A DNA stretch of 64,000 bases from Thalassospira profundimaris WP0211 (GCF_000300275.1 NZ_AMRN01000004.1:124001-188000), one strand, 5' to 3'. Positions 16,587 to 25,851 are shown, numbered from the stretch's first letter. The notes: a model not told the origin generated them from the letters alone. A program made the numbers and translations.

Positions 16587-18106
16587 ACCGCCTCCGCGAT
16601 TTCAGGCGGCAGGCTTGGCCGCAAAAGATGATCCGGCACACCAAACTGATCGGCAAGCCAGCGGACCATCACGGGCAGATCGACCTCTGCCAAGGCTTCC
16701 GGGCCGAGGGCGGCAATCCGCGACAGCCAATCAAGCGCCTGGCCCGCCTGTACGCGTTTTGGCAGTTGTGCGAGCGGGGCCGCATGACGCAGCACCACAA
16801 CATCGCCGTCCAGCGGGATGTCGGGAAGTTCGCCTGTTTGGGTCAGGATATAAAGTGCCCGCCTAATCAGCGGATAAAGCAATTCCGCCTGCAACCGGCC
16901 ATAGGTTGCGCCCAGAAGTCGGGCGTTCTCGGATGCGCGTTCAAGCACCTCGGTCGCGGTCATGCCGGGTTGATCAGTTTGGCCCAAACGATCAGCCAGC
17001 AAGCAGCGCCGAATGCGATCACGCAGATCGGACAGCACAAGATCAGAGACATCAAACCGACCGGGGGCCTCAAGCGGTTTGAGCCCCGCTGACCCCACGG
17101 CCTTGGGGATGATGCTGCCCGGTACAAGCCGGATGGTTGCCGGGTTGAGAACGCCATCATCATCAGCCTGCCAGATGCCGGTGACGGCAATCGAGGCGTT
17201 TTTAAGCACCAGCTCCACCACCTTGTTGGCGGTCTTGATATCGGGCAGTGCCTTCATCACCGGGGACCTGCCATAAATCTCACCAGGTGCTTTCATCCAG
17301 CGAAAGGCGATATAGGGCGACACATCAAACCGGTCGCGATAGATCAGATCATTGGTATTGGCATCGCCGTCTTCGCGAAACACACACAGCTCATAGCCGG
17401 TTTTGCGGTCGGTTGCCGGAAGCACGGCCTCGATCACGGTGAAGCGTTTCGGCGCGTCCTTGTCATCGCCGTCATCATCGGCCAAGCCCTTTGCCCCCGG
17501 CCAGGTTGCAAGGATTTCCGCGCGGGTGAGTGCCAGTTTGCGAAAGACCGCATCCATCTTGCCATCCGATCGTTCTTCAAATGCCAGATCACGCAAGGGA
17601 ACGGCCGTAAAGCGCAAAGCAGACGGGCTGTGCAAATCGGCCTTTTCCAGCCGCAAGCACGCAGTTCCGGCCGTCACCAGGTCCAGAAACGCCTGATGCA
17701 TTTCGACCGCAAAATTGGATCGATCAAAATGCCCCTGCAAAATCCGAACGGCCCGGCCAAGTTGCTCGGTCAATGCCTGTCGATCCGCGTTGGCGACATT
17801 GCCGCCGGGTTCCAACTCAAACCAGCCGCCACCGGGCGGGGTGATTTCGGCCATCAGGCTGGCGGCAAGCTGTTCGACCGCGTCCGATGCAGTGGCGTCA
17901 AACACCCGATCAAGGCGCTTGCCACCATTGGTCTGGTTGCTGGCTGCCGCATTGCGCTGTGGCAGGGCGAATTCATAGCAATCCTGCCAATGGGCAATCC
18001 AGTTGCGCCGGCGTTCCATCGCCTTTTGAAAACGGGCGCGCAACTGGGTGATGTCGGAACCATCGGTTGCCCTATCCTCAGTCACTGCCTTTTGCGATTT
18101 CGCCAT
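16583..18106 (-). CDS. portal (head-to-tail connector) protein
   Basis: A 507-residue T7 gp8-like portal. Matching features are the N-terminal WIAHWQDCYEFALPQRNA, the AVEQLAASLMAEITPPGGGWFELEPG core, ASENARLLGATYGRLQAELL and IRRALYILTQTGELP near the C-terminus. The dodecameric ring is the DNA entry pore and contacts terminase. Length is close to T7 gp8 (536). It starts two bases after the preceding small gene stops and follows GGGGGAA. Full length, no disruption seen. Confidence 0.92.
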   Translation of the reverse strand: MAKSQKAVTEDRATDGSDITQLRARFQKAMERRRNWIAHWQDCYEFALPQRNAAASNQTNGGKRLDRVFDATASDAVEQLAASLMAEITPPGGGWFELEPGGNVANADRQALTEQLGRAVRILQGHFDRSNFAVEMHQAFLDLVTAGTACLRLEKADLHSPSALRFTAVPLRDLAFEERSDGKMDAVFRKLALTRAEILATWPGAKGLADDDGDDKDAPKRFTVIEAVLPATDRKTGYELCVFREDGDANTNDLIYRDRFDVSPYIAFRWMKAPGEIYGRSPVMKALPDIKTANKVVELVLKNASIAVTGIWQADDDGVLNPATIRLVPGSIIPKAVGSAGLKPLEAPGRFDVSDLVLSDLRDRIRRCLLADRLGQTDQPGMTATEVLERASENARLLGATYGRLQAELLYPLIRRALYILTQTGELPDIPLDGDVVVLRHAAPLAQLPKRVQAGQALDWLSRIAALGPEALAEVDLPVMVRWLADQFGVPDHLLRPSLPPEIAEAV

Positions 18107-18108
18107 GC

Positions 18109-18345
18109 CTATTCCCCCAAAAGGTTCTTGCCACCGCCCGCCTTGGCGATGCGGTCCGTCAAAAGCCCGCGATAACTTGTCCCGATCAGGCTGGCCCGGC
18201 CATAACGGCGGCGTTCAAGCGCCTCGGTCCGGGCAGATCGTGCGGCGTCTTCGGCACCGGTGTCTTCTTCGGTTGTGGTAGCTGTTGAAGTTGGAAGCGG
18301 CGCATGTTGCGCCGCCGGTTTTGGTGTCGAAAACAAACTGCCCAT
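18109..18345 (-). CDS. small phage protein upstream of portal
   Basis: A 78-residue protein (MGSLFSTPKPAAQHAPLPT at the start, then ARTEALERRRYGRASLIGTS, ending KNLLGE). Short proteins with an Arg-rich RRRxGRAS segment and a terminal LLG occur just before portal genes in many podoviruses; their job is unclear. I chose the internal ATG at 18345 because the longer frame (to 18411) runs through a terminator hairpin. It ends two bases before the portal start. Confidence 0.65.
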   Translation of the reverse strand: MGSLFSTPKPAAQHAPLPTSTATTTEEDTGAEDAARSARTEALERRRYGRASLIGTSYRGLLTDRIAKAGGGKNLLGE

Positions 18346-18373
18346 CGCTTTTCCCTCCCGATCCCCCCAAACG

Positions 18374-18408
18374 CAAAAACGCCCGCAAGGGTCGGAACCC
18401 TGCGGGCG
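18374..18408 (-). terminator. rho-independent terminator upstream of the portal operon
   Basis: A stem of about 11 bp (CGCCCGCAAGGG at 18380-18391 against CCCTGCGGGCG at 18398-18408, one A bulged) with a TCGGAA loop; on the minus strand it is followed by TTTTTGCGTTT. It separates the first two cluster genes from the portal block. Confidence 0.85.
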
Positions 18409-18455
18409 CATTTGTGGCGTTGATTTGTCTCTTATGTCACATTAAAAAGAACAAA

Positions 18456-18980
18456 TCAAGAACATTTTTCAGAAAAAAACACTTCACTGATCTGATCGGG
18501 GTTTTCAGACCTCTGTTGCAGGTGGCGATAGAGTTGCCAGGGGGTGATGATCCAGAAGGCCGAAATGCCCAAAAGACGTTTGATCAGCTCCACACAACTC
18601 ATCGGGCCGAAGCGGACCTTGCGCGCAATCGAGGCCGGATACCGCGCCCAGATGCAGTGATAGCCAAGGCCACGATAATAGGCCGCCGGATCAAAGATCG
18701 GCGAATAGCACCAGCTTTCACAGCGCACCCGATGGCTTTGCGGATCAAGGCAGATCCACTCCCCTGCCCGGACACCAGACACCAGCACAAAGCAATGGCG
18801 AAATCCCAGTTTGAGAACCCGCAACAATCGCTTTTCCGGCGCATCGGCAAAGACGACAAGCACTGAAACCTCGCGCCCCGATGCAGATTGATCGGCCCAG
18901 TGATTCAGCCATGGACTAGCGGATTCCTGTGCTGTTTCAGCGGTTTTAACTTGTGTGACAACGTTGGTTACATCCCGCAT
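18456..18980 (-). CDS. possible permuted papain-fold (NlpC/P60-like) protein
   Basis: 174 residues. A His in KLGFRHCFVLVSG (His62) precedes a Cys in GPMSCVELIKRLLGI (Cys129). This His-then-Cys order, with an SCVE..K motif, is the hallmark of circularly permuted papain-like folds (YiiX/NlpC-P60 relatives), which hydrolyse peptide or amide bonds. The assignment is my inference; related small genes are known next to podovirus structural genes. It overlaps the preceding gene by 13 bp and is followed by a terminator. It might act on cell wall or in virion maturation. Confidence 0.5.
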   Translation of the reverse strand: MRDVTNVVTQVKTAETAQESASPWLNHWADQSASGREVSVLVVFADAPEKRLLRVLKLGFRHCFVLVSGVRAGEWICLDPQSHRVRCESWCYSPIFDPAAYYRGLGYHCIWARYPASIARKVRFGPMSCVELIKRLLGISAFWIITPWQLYRHLQQRSENPDQISEVFFSEKCS

Positions 18981-19408
18981 GGCGACAGGTCCCCACCCAG
19001 TTCAACAGCGACATCTTCGTGATGGAAACTTTCGTCTTCCCCGCGTTTGACGATGCCGCGCGTCACCAGCACATTTTCAAGCGCATCAAGGGCCTGTTGC
19101 CATAAATCGCCCTTGTCCCTTTCGCGCGGATCGCGGGATTCGGGTTCGCGTTCAACCAGCCCAAAATATTCCAGCACCTGCAAATGTCGATCCCCCAGAA
19201 TGCCCGCCTTTTTAAGGCGCATCACCGCGTTATAGACATCATCAGGGTCGCAGGGTCGCACCACCTCGCCCGCGTCGGCCACCACACGAGCACCCTCGAT
19301 CCGTGCGGTTTGACAGCGCACGAACCAGAACCACGCCTGCCTCGCACTGGAAAAAGGGGTGATGTCGCGCGCAGAATGCGGTTTGGGAAAAAGTCGTTGT
19401 TCGGTCAC
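18968..19408 (-). CDS. uncharacterised first gene of phage cluster
   Basis: 146 residues, charged, no membrane segment. The start (TEQRLFPKPHSARDITPFSSARQAWFWFVRC) and middle (DDVYNAVMRLKKAGILGDRHLQVLEYFGL) suggest a helical, winged-helix-like domain, followed by an acidic tail. It is transcribed first in the cluster and so is a candidate regulator or packaging accessory. The start is GTG with AGGAGG six bases upstream. No family recognised with confidence. Confidence 0.6.
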   Translation of the reverse strand: MTEQRLFPKPHSARDITPFSSARQAWFWFVRCQTARIEGARVVADAGEVVRPCDPDDVYNAVMRLKKAGILGDRHLQVLEYFGLVEREPESRDPRERDKGDLWQQALDALENVLVTRGIVKRGEDESFHHEDVAVELGGDLSPCGM

Positions 19409-19965
19409 GTCGCCCTCCTGCTGGATAAAACCTGTTCATTCCACCGGACCTGCAACCAACCTTCACCGCATCAAACCTTTGAAAAAGATAAAACTTTCCC
19501 GTTCGCGCATCTTGCGATGCACGTTGATTTGATGAATGGTTTGTGATGTCCCCAAGGGCGGTGTTCCGCCCGCGCATATCGACGGTTCTCGCCGCCTTTT
19601 CAGCCGAACCTCAAAAGGCCCGACTTATTTCCAGATGCAATTCCGGTGTTGATATGCAAGCTATAATCCCTTTTTGTTCTCCTTGTAAAGGATTAATTTC
19701 CTATTCCAAAGATGAGGAACATGCCTTCAATCCGATCAAAGCCCCTGCCTCTTGGTCATCAAGGCCCTGAAATGGCAGGGTAAAGCTTCAATCAAGGTCG
19801 ATGGAAATGCGGTATACTTTTTGTTTTGCCCACGGTGATCAGAACGGCCCGGTTTGCAGGACTTTCGGCGCCTGAACCCTGCAGGATTGTTGTCTCATGC
19901 CGATTCCAGCCTCAATGAAGGAATTAATTCCTTCTTTCTGATCTTGCCTGCTGCTAGAATGCGGC
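19409..19965. promoter_or_regulatory. divergent control region between phage cluster and S24 repressor
   Basis: This 557-bp region has no convincing ORF. It contains a perfect 18-bp palindrome at 19917-19934 (GAAGGAATT/AATTCCTTC), 31 bp before the repressor start. A second compact site at 19680-19702 has TCCTT-gta-AAGGA fused to AGGA-N6-TCCT. Both share AGGA-N6-TCCT. A possible -10 (TAGAAT, 19955-19960) lies just before the repressor ATG. These are the likely operators of both promoters. Confidence 0.55.
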
Positions 19966-20586
19966 ATGATCAGACATCAACAAATATGGGCCGCCCTCGA
20001 TCAAATCGCCGAAGATCACGGTTTGACCCCTTCGGGACTGGCCCGCCTGGCACAACTTGACCCGACCACGTTCAACCGGTCCAAGCGCACGACCGCGCAG
20101 GGCAAGGCGCGTTGGCCGTCGACCGAAAGCATTTCAAAGGTGCTTTCCGTCACCGATGTCAGTTTCCGGGAATTTTCCGAACTGGTGGATGGCAATGGCG
20201 CCGGACGTATCCCTGTGATCGGCTTTGCGCAAGCCGGCAATCGCGGCTTTTTTGATGATGCCGGATATCCGGTTGGCGGATCATGGGAAGACATTACCTT
20301 TCCTGCCCTGCACGATCCAACCGCCTATGGATTGCGGATATCAGGGGAGTCCATGGCGCCGGTGTTTCGCGATGGTGACCTGATTATTGTCAGCCCGGCG
20401 TCAAACATCCGCCCCAAAGACCGCGTGGTTGTCAAAACCCATGAGGGCGAAGTCATGGCCAAGGAACTGGTCCGGCGCGGCGCGCTTGGTGTGGAGTTAA
20501 AATCCCTTAACCCCGATTTCGAAGACCGCTTTATTCCGGCAGAGGAAATCGACTGGGTCGCCCGTATTCTGTGGTGCAGCCAATAA
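19966..20586 (+). CDS. HTH / S24 peptidase repressor (CI/LexA-like)
   Basis: 206 residues. An N-terminal helix-turn-helix (about 12-60, LTPSGLARLAQLDPTTFNRSKR) is followed by a LexA/CI-type self-cleaving domain: cleavage site Ala90-Gly91 (GFAQAGN), catalytic Ser129 (GESM) and Lys157 (VVVKT), all present. Such repressors autocleave when RecA is activated. It is divergent from the phage cluster and preceded by a palindrome, so control of the cluster is plausible. Close relatives, as I recall, are also common as stand-alone chromosomal regulators in alphaproteobacteria, so it may be a host gene. Confidence 0.88.
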   Translation: MIRHQQIWAALDQIAEDHGLTPSGLARLAQLDPTTFNRSKRTTAQGKARWPSTESISKVLSVTDVSFREFSELVDGNGAGRIPVIGFAQAGNRGFFDDAGYPVGGSWEDITFPALHDPTAYGLRISGESMAPVFRDGDLIIVSPASNIRPKDRVVVKTHEGEVMAKELVRRGALGVELKSLNPDFEDRFIPAEEIDWVARILWCSQ

Positions 20587-20688
20587 GCATTCGAGTAAGC
20601 CTTTGGCCTTTCGCGCACATTCGATGATTGATCTATTCAAATCCGCCCTGCGACACATTACATTTGGTCTTAGCAAAAGAACCGGCTG

Positions 20689-23600
20689 ATGCCAGAGGGG
20701 AAGGGGAACAATCGTTTGACGCTGCAACGCCATCACATTGTGCGTTCTCTGGTGGTTATCCTTGCCTATTTCGCAACGGGCTATGCCGGACTGCAACTTC
20801 CGTTCTTTGGCACAAGTGTCACCCTTGTCTGGCCGCCATCGGGCATCGCCATTGCCGCGATGGTGTTTTGGGGCTGGCGGTATTTCCCGGCAGTGTTCAT
20901 CGGTGCCCTTCTGGTTAATCTGGCGACGTCGCCGTCGGTGCCTGCGGCCCTTATGATTGCGGCGGGCAATACGCTTGCCGCCGTGTTGCCCGCCCTTTTG
21001 ATCACGCGCCTTGCCGGGAATTACCCACTGGCGCAATTCCGCAGCATGCTGGTTTTCCTTGCATTGGGCGCGGTATGTAGCCCTGCCATCGCAGCCCTTT
21101 TGGGCAGCACCACACTCAGCATGATTGTTATCGGCAACTTTGATCAGTTCGGCGAAATCTGGCAGGGCTGGTTCCTGGGCGATCTGGTTGGTGCGATTGT
21201 GGTCGGACCACTGACCTTGCGCCTGATGAACCGGCAGCCGGTATCGCGTTCGCTCCAACACTATGGCGAGCTTGCCTTCATCGTCATCGCGGCTGTCGTT
21301 CTGGCCTCCGCCGTTCAGACAACGCCGCTGATCTCAAAGCCCGAATATCTGTTTATCTTTGTCTCCGTACCGCTGGTGATCTGGGGGGCGGTGCGCTATG
21401 GGCTGCTGGGCGCGGTTCTGATCAACGCCGTCATCGTTGCCGACATCATCGTCTTTGCCGCCCTTGGCAATAAAACCTTTGTCGGTGTGGGGCTGAATAC
21501 AGGCCTTCGCAACCTTTATGGCTATGTCATTGCCATTTCGGTCGGCACCTTGTTTCTGGCTGCGGGCATGGAACGGATTGCCGCGATCACGACGCGAACC
21601 CTTGATGGACGGCAATCCGAAGATGTCCATCGCTTGCGCCGGACGCTGTCGATCATCATCGGCGTGATCGGGTTTGGCGTCTCGGGGCTGGCATCCTGGT
21701 ACACCTATACCCAGCTTGTTGCCGCCGACCGATCATCAACGGATCAGTATCGCCTGGCGTTTGAAGCGTCCCTTCGCGAAGAACTTGGCGGGGCCACCGA
21801 TGCGCTGATCGCCGTCCGGACCCTGTTTGACGTGCATGGCAGCATTTCGGCCAATACCTTTGATGCGATGATTGCCCCATGGGTCAACCGTCGGCCCGGT
21901 GTTGCCGCCCTTGAATGGGCGCCGCACGTTGAACGCCGGGCCCGCGGCCTGATTGAAGAAAATGCCGAGCTGCGCGGGGTGACCAATTTCTCCATCCGCG
22001 CCCTTGTCGATGGCGAACTGCAAACGTCAAGCGAACAGGATACCTATTATCCGGTCTTCTTTGTCTTCCCGCGGTCAGGGAATGAGAAAGTCATCGGCTT
22101 TGACATGATGAGCGAACCTTCGCGCCGACGCGCGCTCGAAACCGCCCTTCAGACCGGCAATGTCACCCTGACCGAGCCGCTCGAACTGGTGCAGGCGAAT
22201 TCGGCGGTCGTGACCTCGCTTGCGTTTCTGGCGGTTGAAAATCGTCGGGACCGCACCGGACCGCCACTGGGCGTTGCCATCGGGGTGTTGCGCCTGACCG
22301 ACATGATCAGCCGGGCGGCACGGGTGGCGCGCATTCCGCTGGATTTTGAAATCCATCTTGCCGACCTGAAATCCGAGTCTGAAAAAAAACTGATCTATTC
22401 CAATCGGTTAGCCAACTATGCGATAGAACACATTCGAGAGGAACTGGAAAAGCCGTTCAACCCGAATGTTTCGAATTTCACGTTTGGCTATCGCGACTGG
22501 ACGATTGTCCTGCATCCCTCGGAACGCGGCTTTGGCACGCTGCTTTATTGGCAGCCATGGGCGATCTTTGTGTTTGGCAGCACGGTCAGCATTCTGCTTT
22601 TGATCTATCTGCGATCACTTAACCGCACCGAAAAATACATCGTCAATCTGGTCGAGACCCGGACCCGCGAACTTGAAGACGCCCGCGCATCTGCCGAAAA
22701 CGCCATGAACCGGGCCCAGCAGGCTGATCGGGCCAAATCGGAATTCATCGCCCATATGAGTCACGAGTTCCGCTCCCCGATGACATCCATCTTGGGCTAT
22801 GCCCAGCTTGCCAGTGACAGTCTGGACAAAGATGCCAATACCGAAACACTGCGCAGTTACCTGTCGACCATTCGCGGGGCCGGTCGCCACGTCTTGTCGC
22901 TGATTGGCGATATTCTTGATATCTCAAAGATCGAAGCTGGCAAGCTTGTGCTGGAAGAAAACCCGTTTGACCTTCATCACATCTGCGAAGAAGTTGTTTC
23001 GATGATGCTGGTCCCGGCACGCGCGCAGGAAAGCACGCTTGAACTTGATATCGATCCGAAACTGCCGCGCTATGTCACCGGCGACCCTGTACGCCTCAAA
23101 CAGGTGCTGACCAACCTTGTTTCCAACGCCATCAAGTTTACCAAACAGGGCAAGGTTCTGGTTGTGGTGCAGGCACTCGACATCACCGAAGACGCCGTTT
23201 CATTCCGCATTTCGGTGCGCGATGAGGGTATCGGCATTGCGCAAAACAAGCTCGAAGCCATCTTTGATGCCTTCACGCAGGCCGATACCACCACGACCCG
23301 CCGTTATGGCGGCACCGGACTTGGCCTGACCATTTGTCAACGCATGGTTCAGGCGATGGGCGGCCGGGTGCAGGTCGAAAGCCAGGAAGGCAAAGGCAGC
23401 CGTTTCTGGTTTGACCTGACACTGCCACGCAGCTGCGAAACCGACGTTGCCCGGCAGGAAGGACAAACCGCAAACCCGGGCGACGACGGGTCTGAAAAGG
23501 CCGAGGCAGCTGATCCGGGCGCATGGAACCTGCTTTTGGTCGAGGACATCGAAATCAACCGTATCCTGGCCCAGAAGCTTCTGGAAGCGCAGGGTCATAC

Positions 23601-23934
23601 GATTACCACGGCTGCTGATGGGCAGATCGCGCTTGATATTCTTGCCGGGGCCGATTTCGATGCGGTTCTGATGGATCTTCACATGCCGGTTCTTGATGGT
23701 ATCGAGGCCACCCGGCGTATCCGCGCTTTTGACGATCCAGTCAAGGCGACCATTCCGGTGCTTGCCCTGACCGCGGACATATCAAACGACAATCTCGAAA
23801 ACTTTCACGAGACCGGCTTTGATGCCTATTGCACCAAGCCGCTTGATATCGCGATGATTGACGCTGAACTGGCCCGCCTTATTCACCGCAAATTTGACGC
23901 TCGTCTGGCGCGAAATGACACGCCAGCAACCTGA
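20689..23934 (+). CDS. MASE1-CHASE hybrid sensor histidine kinase
   Basis: 1081 residues. An N-terminal MASE1 membrane domain (about 15-300, eight or more helices, GTSVTLVWPPSGIAIA motif) is followed by a periplasmic CHASE domain (about 340-620). A cytoplasmic coiled coil leads to HisKA with His692 in MSHEFRSPM, an HATPase with ISVRDEGIGI and RYGGTGLGL, and a C-terminal receiver domain with Asp996 (LMDLHMP). The H-box reads HEFRSP rather than the usual HELRTP. Signal unknown; MASE1 and CHASE are both sensing modules. No cognate regulator is adjacent. The start ATG has only a weak ribosome site. Confidence 0.9.
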   Translation: MPEGKGNNRLTLQRHHIVRSLVVILAYFATGYAGLQLPFFGTSVTLVWPPSGIAIAAMVFWGWRYFPAVFIGALLVNLATSPSVPAALMIAAGNTLAAVLPALLITRLAGNYPLAQFRSMLVFLALGAVCSPAIAALLGSTTLSMIVIGNFDQFGEIWQGWFLGDLVGAIVVGPLTLRLMNRQPVSRSLQHYGELAFIVIAAVVLASAVQTTPLISKPEYLFIFVSVPLVIWGAVRYGLLGAVLINAVIVADIIVFAALGNKTFVGVGLNTGLRNLYGYVIAISVGTLFLAAGMERIAAITTRTLDGRQSEDVHRLRRTLSIIIGVIGFGVSGLASWYTYTQLVAADRSSTDQYRLAFEASLREELGGATDALIAVRTLFDVHGSISANTFDAMIAPWVNRRPGVAALEWAPHVERRARGLIEENAELRGVTNFSIRALVDGELQTSSEQDTYYPVFFVFPRSGNEKVIGFDMMSEPSRRRALETALQTGNVTLTEPLELVQANSAVVTSLAFLAVENRRDRTGPPLGVAIGVLRLTDMISRAARVARIPLDFEIHLADLKSESEKKLIYSNRLANYAIEHIREELEKPFNPNVSNFTFGYRDWTIVLHPSERGFGTLLYWQPWAIFVFGSTVSILLLIYLRSLNRTEKYIVNLVETRTRELEDARASAENAMNRAQQADRAKSEFIAHMSHEFRSPMTSILGYAQLASDSLDKDANTETLRSYLSTIRGAGRHVLSLIGDILDISKIEAGKLVLEENPFDLHHICEEVVSMMLVPARAQESTLELDIDPKLPRYVTGDPVRLKQVLTNLVSNAIKFTKQGKVLVVVQALDITEDAVSFRISVRDEGIGIAQNKLEAIFDAFTQADTTTTRRYGGTGLGLTICQRMVQAMGGRVQVESQEGKGSRFWFDLTLPRSCETDVARQEGQTANPGDDGSEKAEAADPGAWNLLLVEDIEINRILAQKLLEAQGHTITTAADGQIALDILAGADFDAVLMDLHMPVLDGIEATRRIRAFDDPVKATIPVLALTADISNDNLENFHETGFDAYCTKPLDIAMIDAELARLIHRKFDARLARNDTPAT

Positions 23935-23946
23935 TGCGCGGGCAGC

Positions 23947-24756
23947 CTAACGGGTGATACCGGTCATGGATTTAAGTTCTTCAGCGACATTGGGACCCGC
24001 AGTCAGGATCGGTGCGCCATTTTCAAGCGCATTGGGGGCACCGAGATAATCATTGGCCCAACCGCCGGCTTCCTGCATCAACAGGATCCCGGCCAGACAA
24101 TCCCACGGATTGATATGCGGTTCGTAATAGCCGATCATCCGCCCGGCCGCGGCATAGGCCATTGAAAGTGCGCCCGATCCGTTCCGCATAAAGATGCCCT
24201 TGCGATCCAGCAAGTCCTTGATAAAGGGCATAATCGCGTCACTTGTCGTGCGATGGGACATGCCAAGCCCCATCACGCCATCACCGACGGTTTTGGCTCC
24301 ACTCGCCTTGATCGGCTCGCCATTGGCAAGCGCACCCTGACCGCGACGGGCACTGAACAACTCCTTGCCACATGGCTGATAGATCAGGGCGATCTCGATC
24401 TTCCCCTTGACGACAAGGGCGATGGAAATGCACCAGCTTGGCATCTGATTGACAAAGCACGCCGTGCCATCAATCGGGTCAATCACCCACAGGCAATCAT
24501 TGTCGCCCTTCTCGATGCCCATTTCCTCGCCCAGGAAGCCGTCCTCGGGAAAGGTGTCGGCGATCTGATCACGAATGATCGCCTCGACATTCTTGTCGGC
24601 GATACTGACCATATCGAGCGGGTTTTCCTTGGCCTCGACCTCAAGATCGCCGGCACTGCCGTCGAAATACTCCATCGCGCGCTTTCCGGCAGTGCGGATG
24701 ACGTCGCGGGCATGTTCGAACCGCGCGTCGAGATCAAGTTTGACGTCATCACCCAT
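23947..24756 (-). CDS. inositol monophosphatase family phosphatase
   Basis: 269 residues with every metal-binding motif of the family: GEE (76-78), DPIDGT (93-98) and PWDC (Trp218-Asp219). These Mg-dependent enzymes hydrolyse inositol phosphates, histidinol phosphate or 3'-phosphoadenosine phosphate; the substrate cannot be decided here. The start has AAGGAAG upstream. It converges on the hybrid kinase and is divergent from the aminotransferase gene. Confidence 0.9.
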   Translation of the reverse strand: MGDDVKLDLDARFEHARDVIRTAGKRAMEYFDGSAGDLEVEAKENPLDMVSIADKNVEAIIRDQIADTFPEDGFLGEEMGIEKGDNDCLWVIDPIDGTACFVNQMPSWCISIALVVKGKIEIALIYQPCGKELFSARRGQGALANGEPIKASGAKTVGDGVMGLGMSHRTTSDAIMPFIKDLLDRKGIFMRNGSGALSMAYAAAGRMIGYYEPHINPWDCLAGILLMQEAGGWANDYLGAPNALENGAPILTAGPNVAEELKSMTGITR

Positions 24757-24942
24757 CTTGTCTTCCTTTCAAAGCGGAAAGCGTCTCAAAATCAACTGTC
24801 TATAGAAAAACCTATCGCATAACTGCTTGCAAGGTTTCATGACATTTCAAAGGCACTATAGCGGTGATGTTTTCTTTGACCATTTGCTTGCAAAAATCCT
24901 ATGCTAGGCAGCGCTAATGAACCGCCCCACAGGAGTACAAAA

Positions 24943-25818
24943 ATGGGTCACGCCGCCACCGATAGCACTGTCACAAACTGGACCTGGTATCAGGGCCAAT
25001 GGCACGAAGGCAACCCCAACATCATGGGGCCTCAAACCCATGGTTTCTGGATGGCCTCGACCGTGTTTGATGGTGCACGCCGCATGAACGGCAAGATGCC
25101 GGACCTTTATCCGCATTGTGCGCGTGTGATCCGCTCGGCCGAGCTGATGGGCCTCAAACCGACGATCACCACCGAGGAAATCGTCGCACTGGTCAAGGAA
25201 GGCGTTCAAAAGTTCGACCCGGAACTGGCCCTTTACATCAAACCGCTGGTGTTTGGCGGCGAAGGCTTTATCGCGCCCACGCCCGAAAGTGCGCAGTTCG
25301 TGCTGTGCATTTCTGTCAGTGAAATGCCAGAAGCCATCCAGACCGGCTTTAGTGCCCGCAAATCAAGCTTCCGCCGCCCGTCACCGGAAAGTGCGCCGAC
25401 CGAGGCCAAGGCATCCTGCCTGTATCCCAATGTCGGCCGCGCGGTGACCGAGGCCACCAGTTCGGGCTTTGACACCGGCGTGATGCTTGATCCGATTGGC
25501 AATGTTGCCGAGTTTTCCTATGCCAACCTGTTCTTTGCCAAGGATGGCACGGTATTTACCCCGGCGATCAATGGCACGTTTCTGAATGGCCTGACCCGCC
25601 AGCGCGTGATCAAGCTTCTGCGTGAAGATGGCGTTGATGTCGTGGAAAAGACCTGCAAATACGAAGAACTCGAAGCGGCCGACGAAATCTTTGGCACCGG
25701 CAACTATTACAAGGTCGCCCCTTGCGTCAAACTGGACGACCGCAACCTGCAGCCCGGCCCGATCACACGGCGTGCGCAGGACCTTTACACCGCCTTTGTC
25801 GCCGCCAGCGAAGACTGA
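24943..25818 (+). CDS. branched-chain amino acid aminotransferase (class IV)
   Basis: 291 residues. A fold-type IV PLP enzyme: FDGARRMNGKMPDLYPHCARVIRSAELMGL near the start; the PLP Lys is Lys156 in TEAKASCLYPNV; the phosphate loop region is SYANLFFAKDG. It probably interconverts Leu/Ile/Val and their keto acids with 2-oxoglutarate in the cytoplasm. D-amino-acid or 4-amino-4-deoxychorismate activity is less likely given the N-terminal pattern. The ATG at 24943 has AGGAG; the longer frame starting 14 codons earlier lacks one. A strong terminator follows. Confidence 0.85.
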   Translation: MGHAATDSTVTNWTWYQGQWHEGNPNIMGPQTHGFWMASTVFDGARRMNGKMPDLYPHCARVIRSAELMGLKPTITTEEIVALVKEGVQKFDPELALYIKPLVFGGEGFIAPTPESAQFVLCISVSEMPEAIQTGFSARKSSFRRPSPESAPTEAKASCLYPNVGRAVTEATSSGFDTGVMLDPIGNVAEFSYANLFFAKDGTVFTPAINGTFLNGLTRQRVIKLLREDGVDVVEKTCKYEELEAADEIFGTGNYYKVAPCVKLDDRNLQPGPITRRAQDLYTAFVAASED

Positions 25819-25851
25819 GCGCAGTCAGCATTTAGCAGATGCTCGACAGCC

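Noticed and set aside
19966-20586. Calling the S24 protein LexA.
   Set aside because: The HTH differs from LexA's winged helix and resembles XRE-type; cleavage site is Ala-Gly but the overall N-terminus is CI-like.
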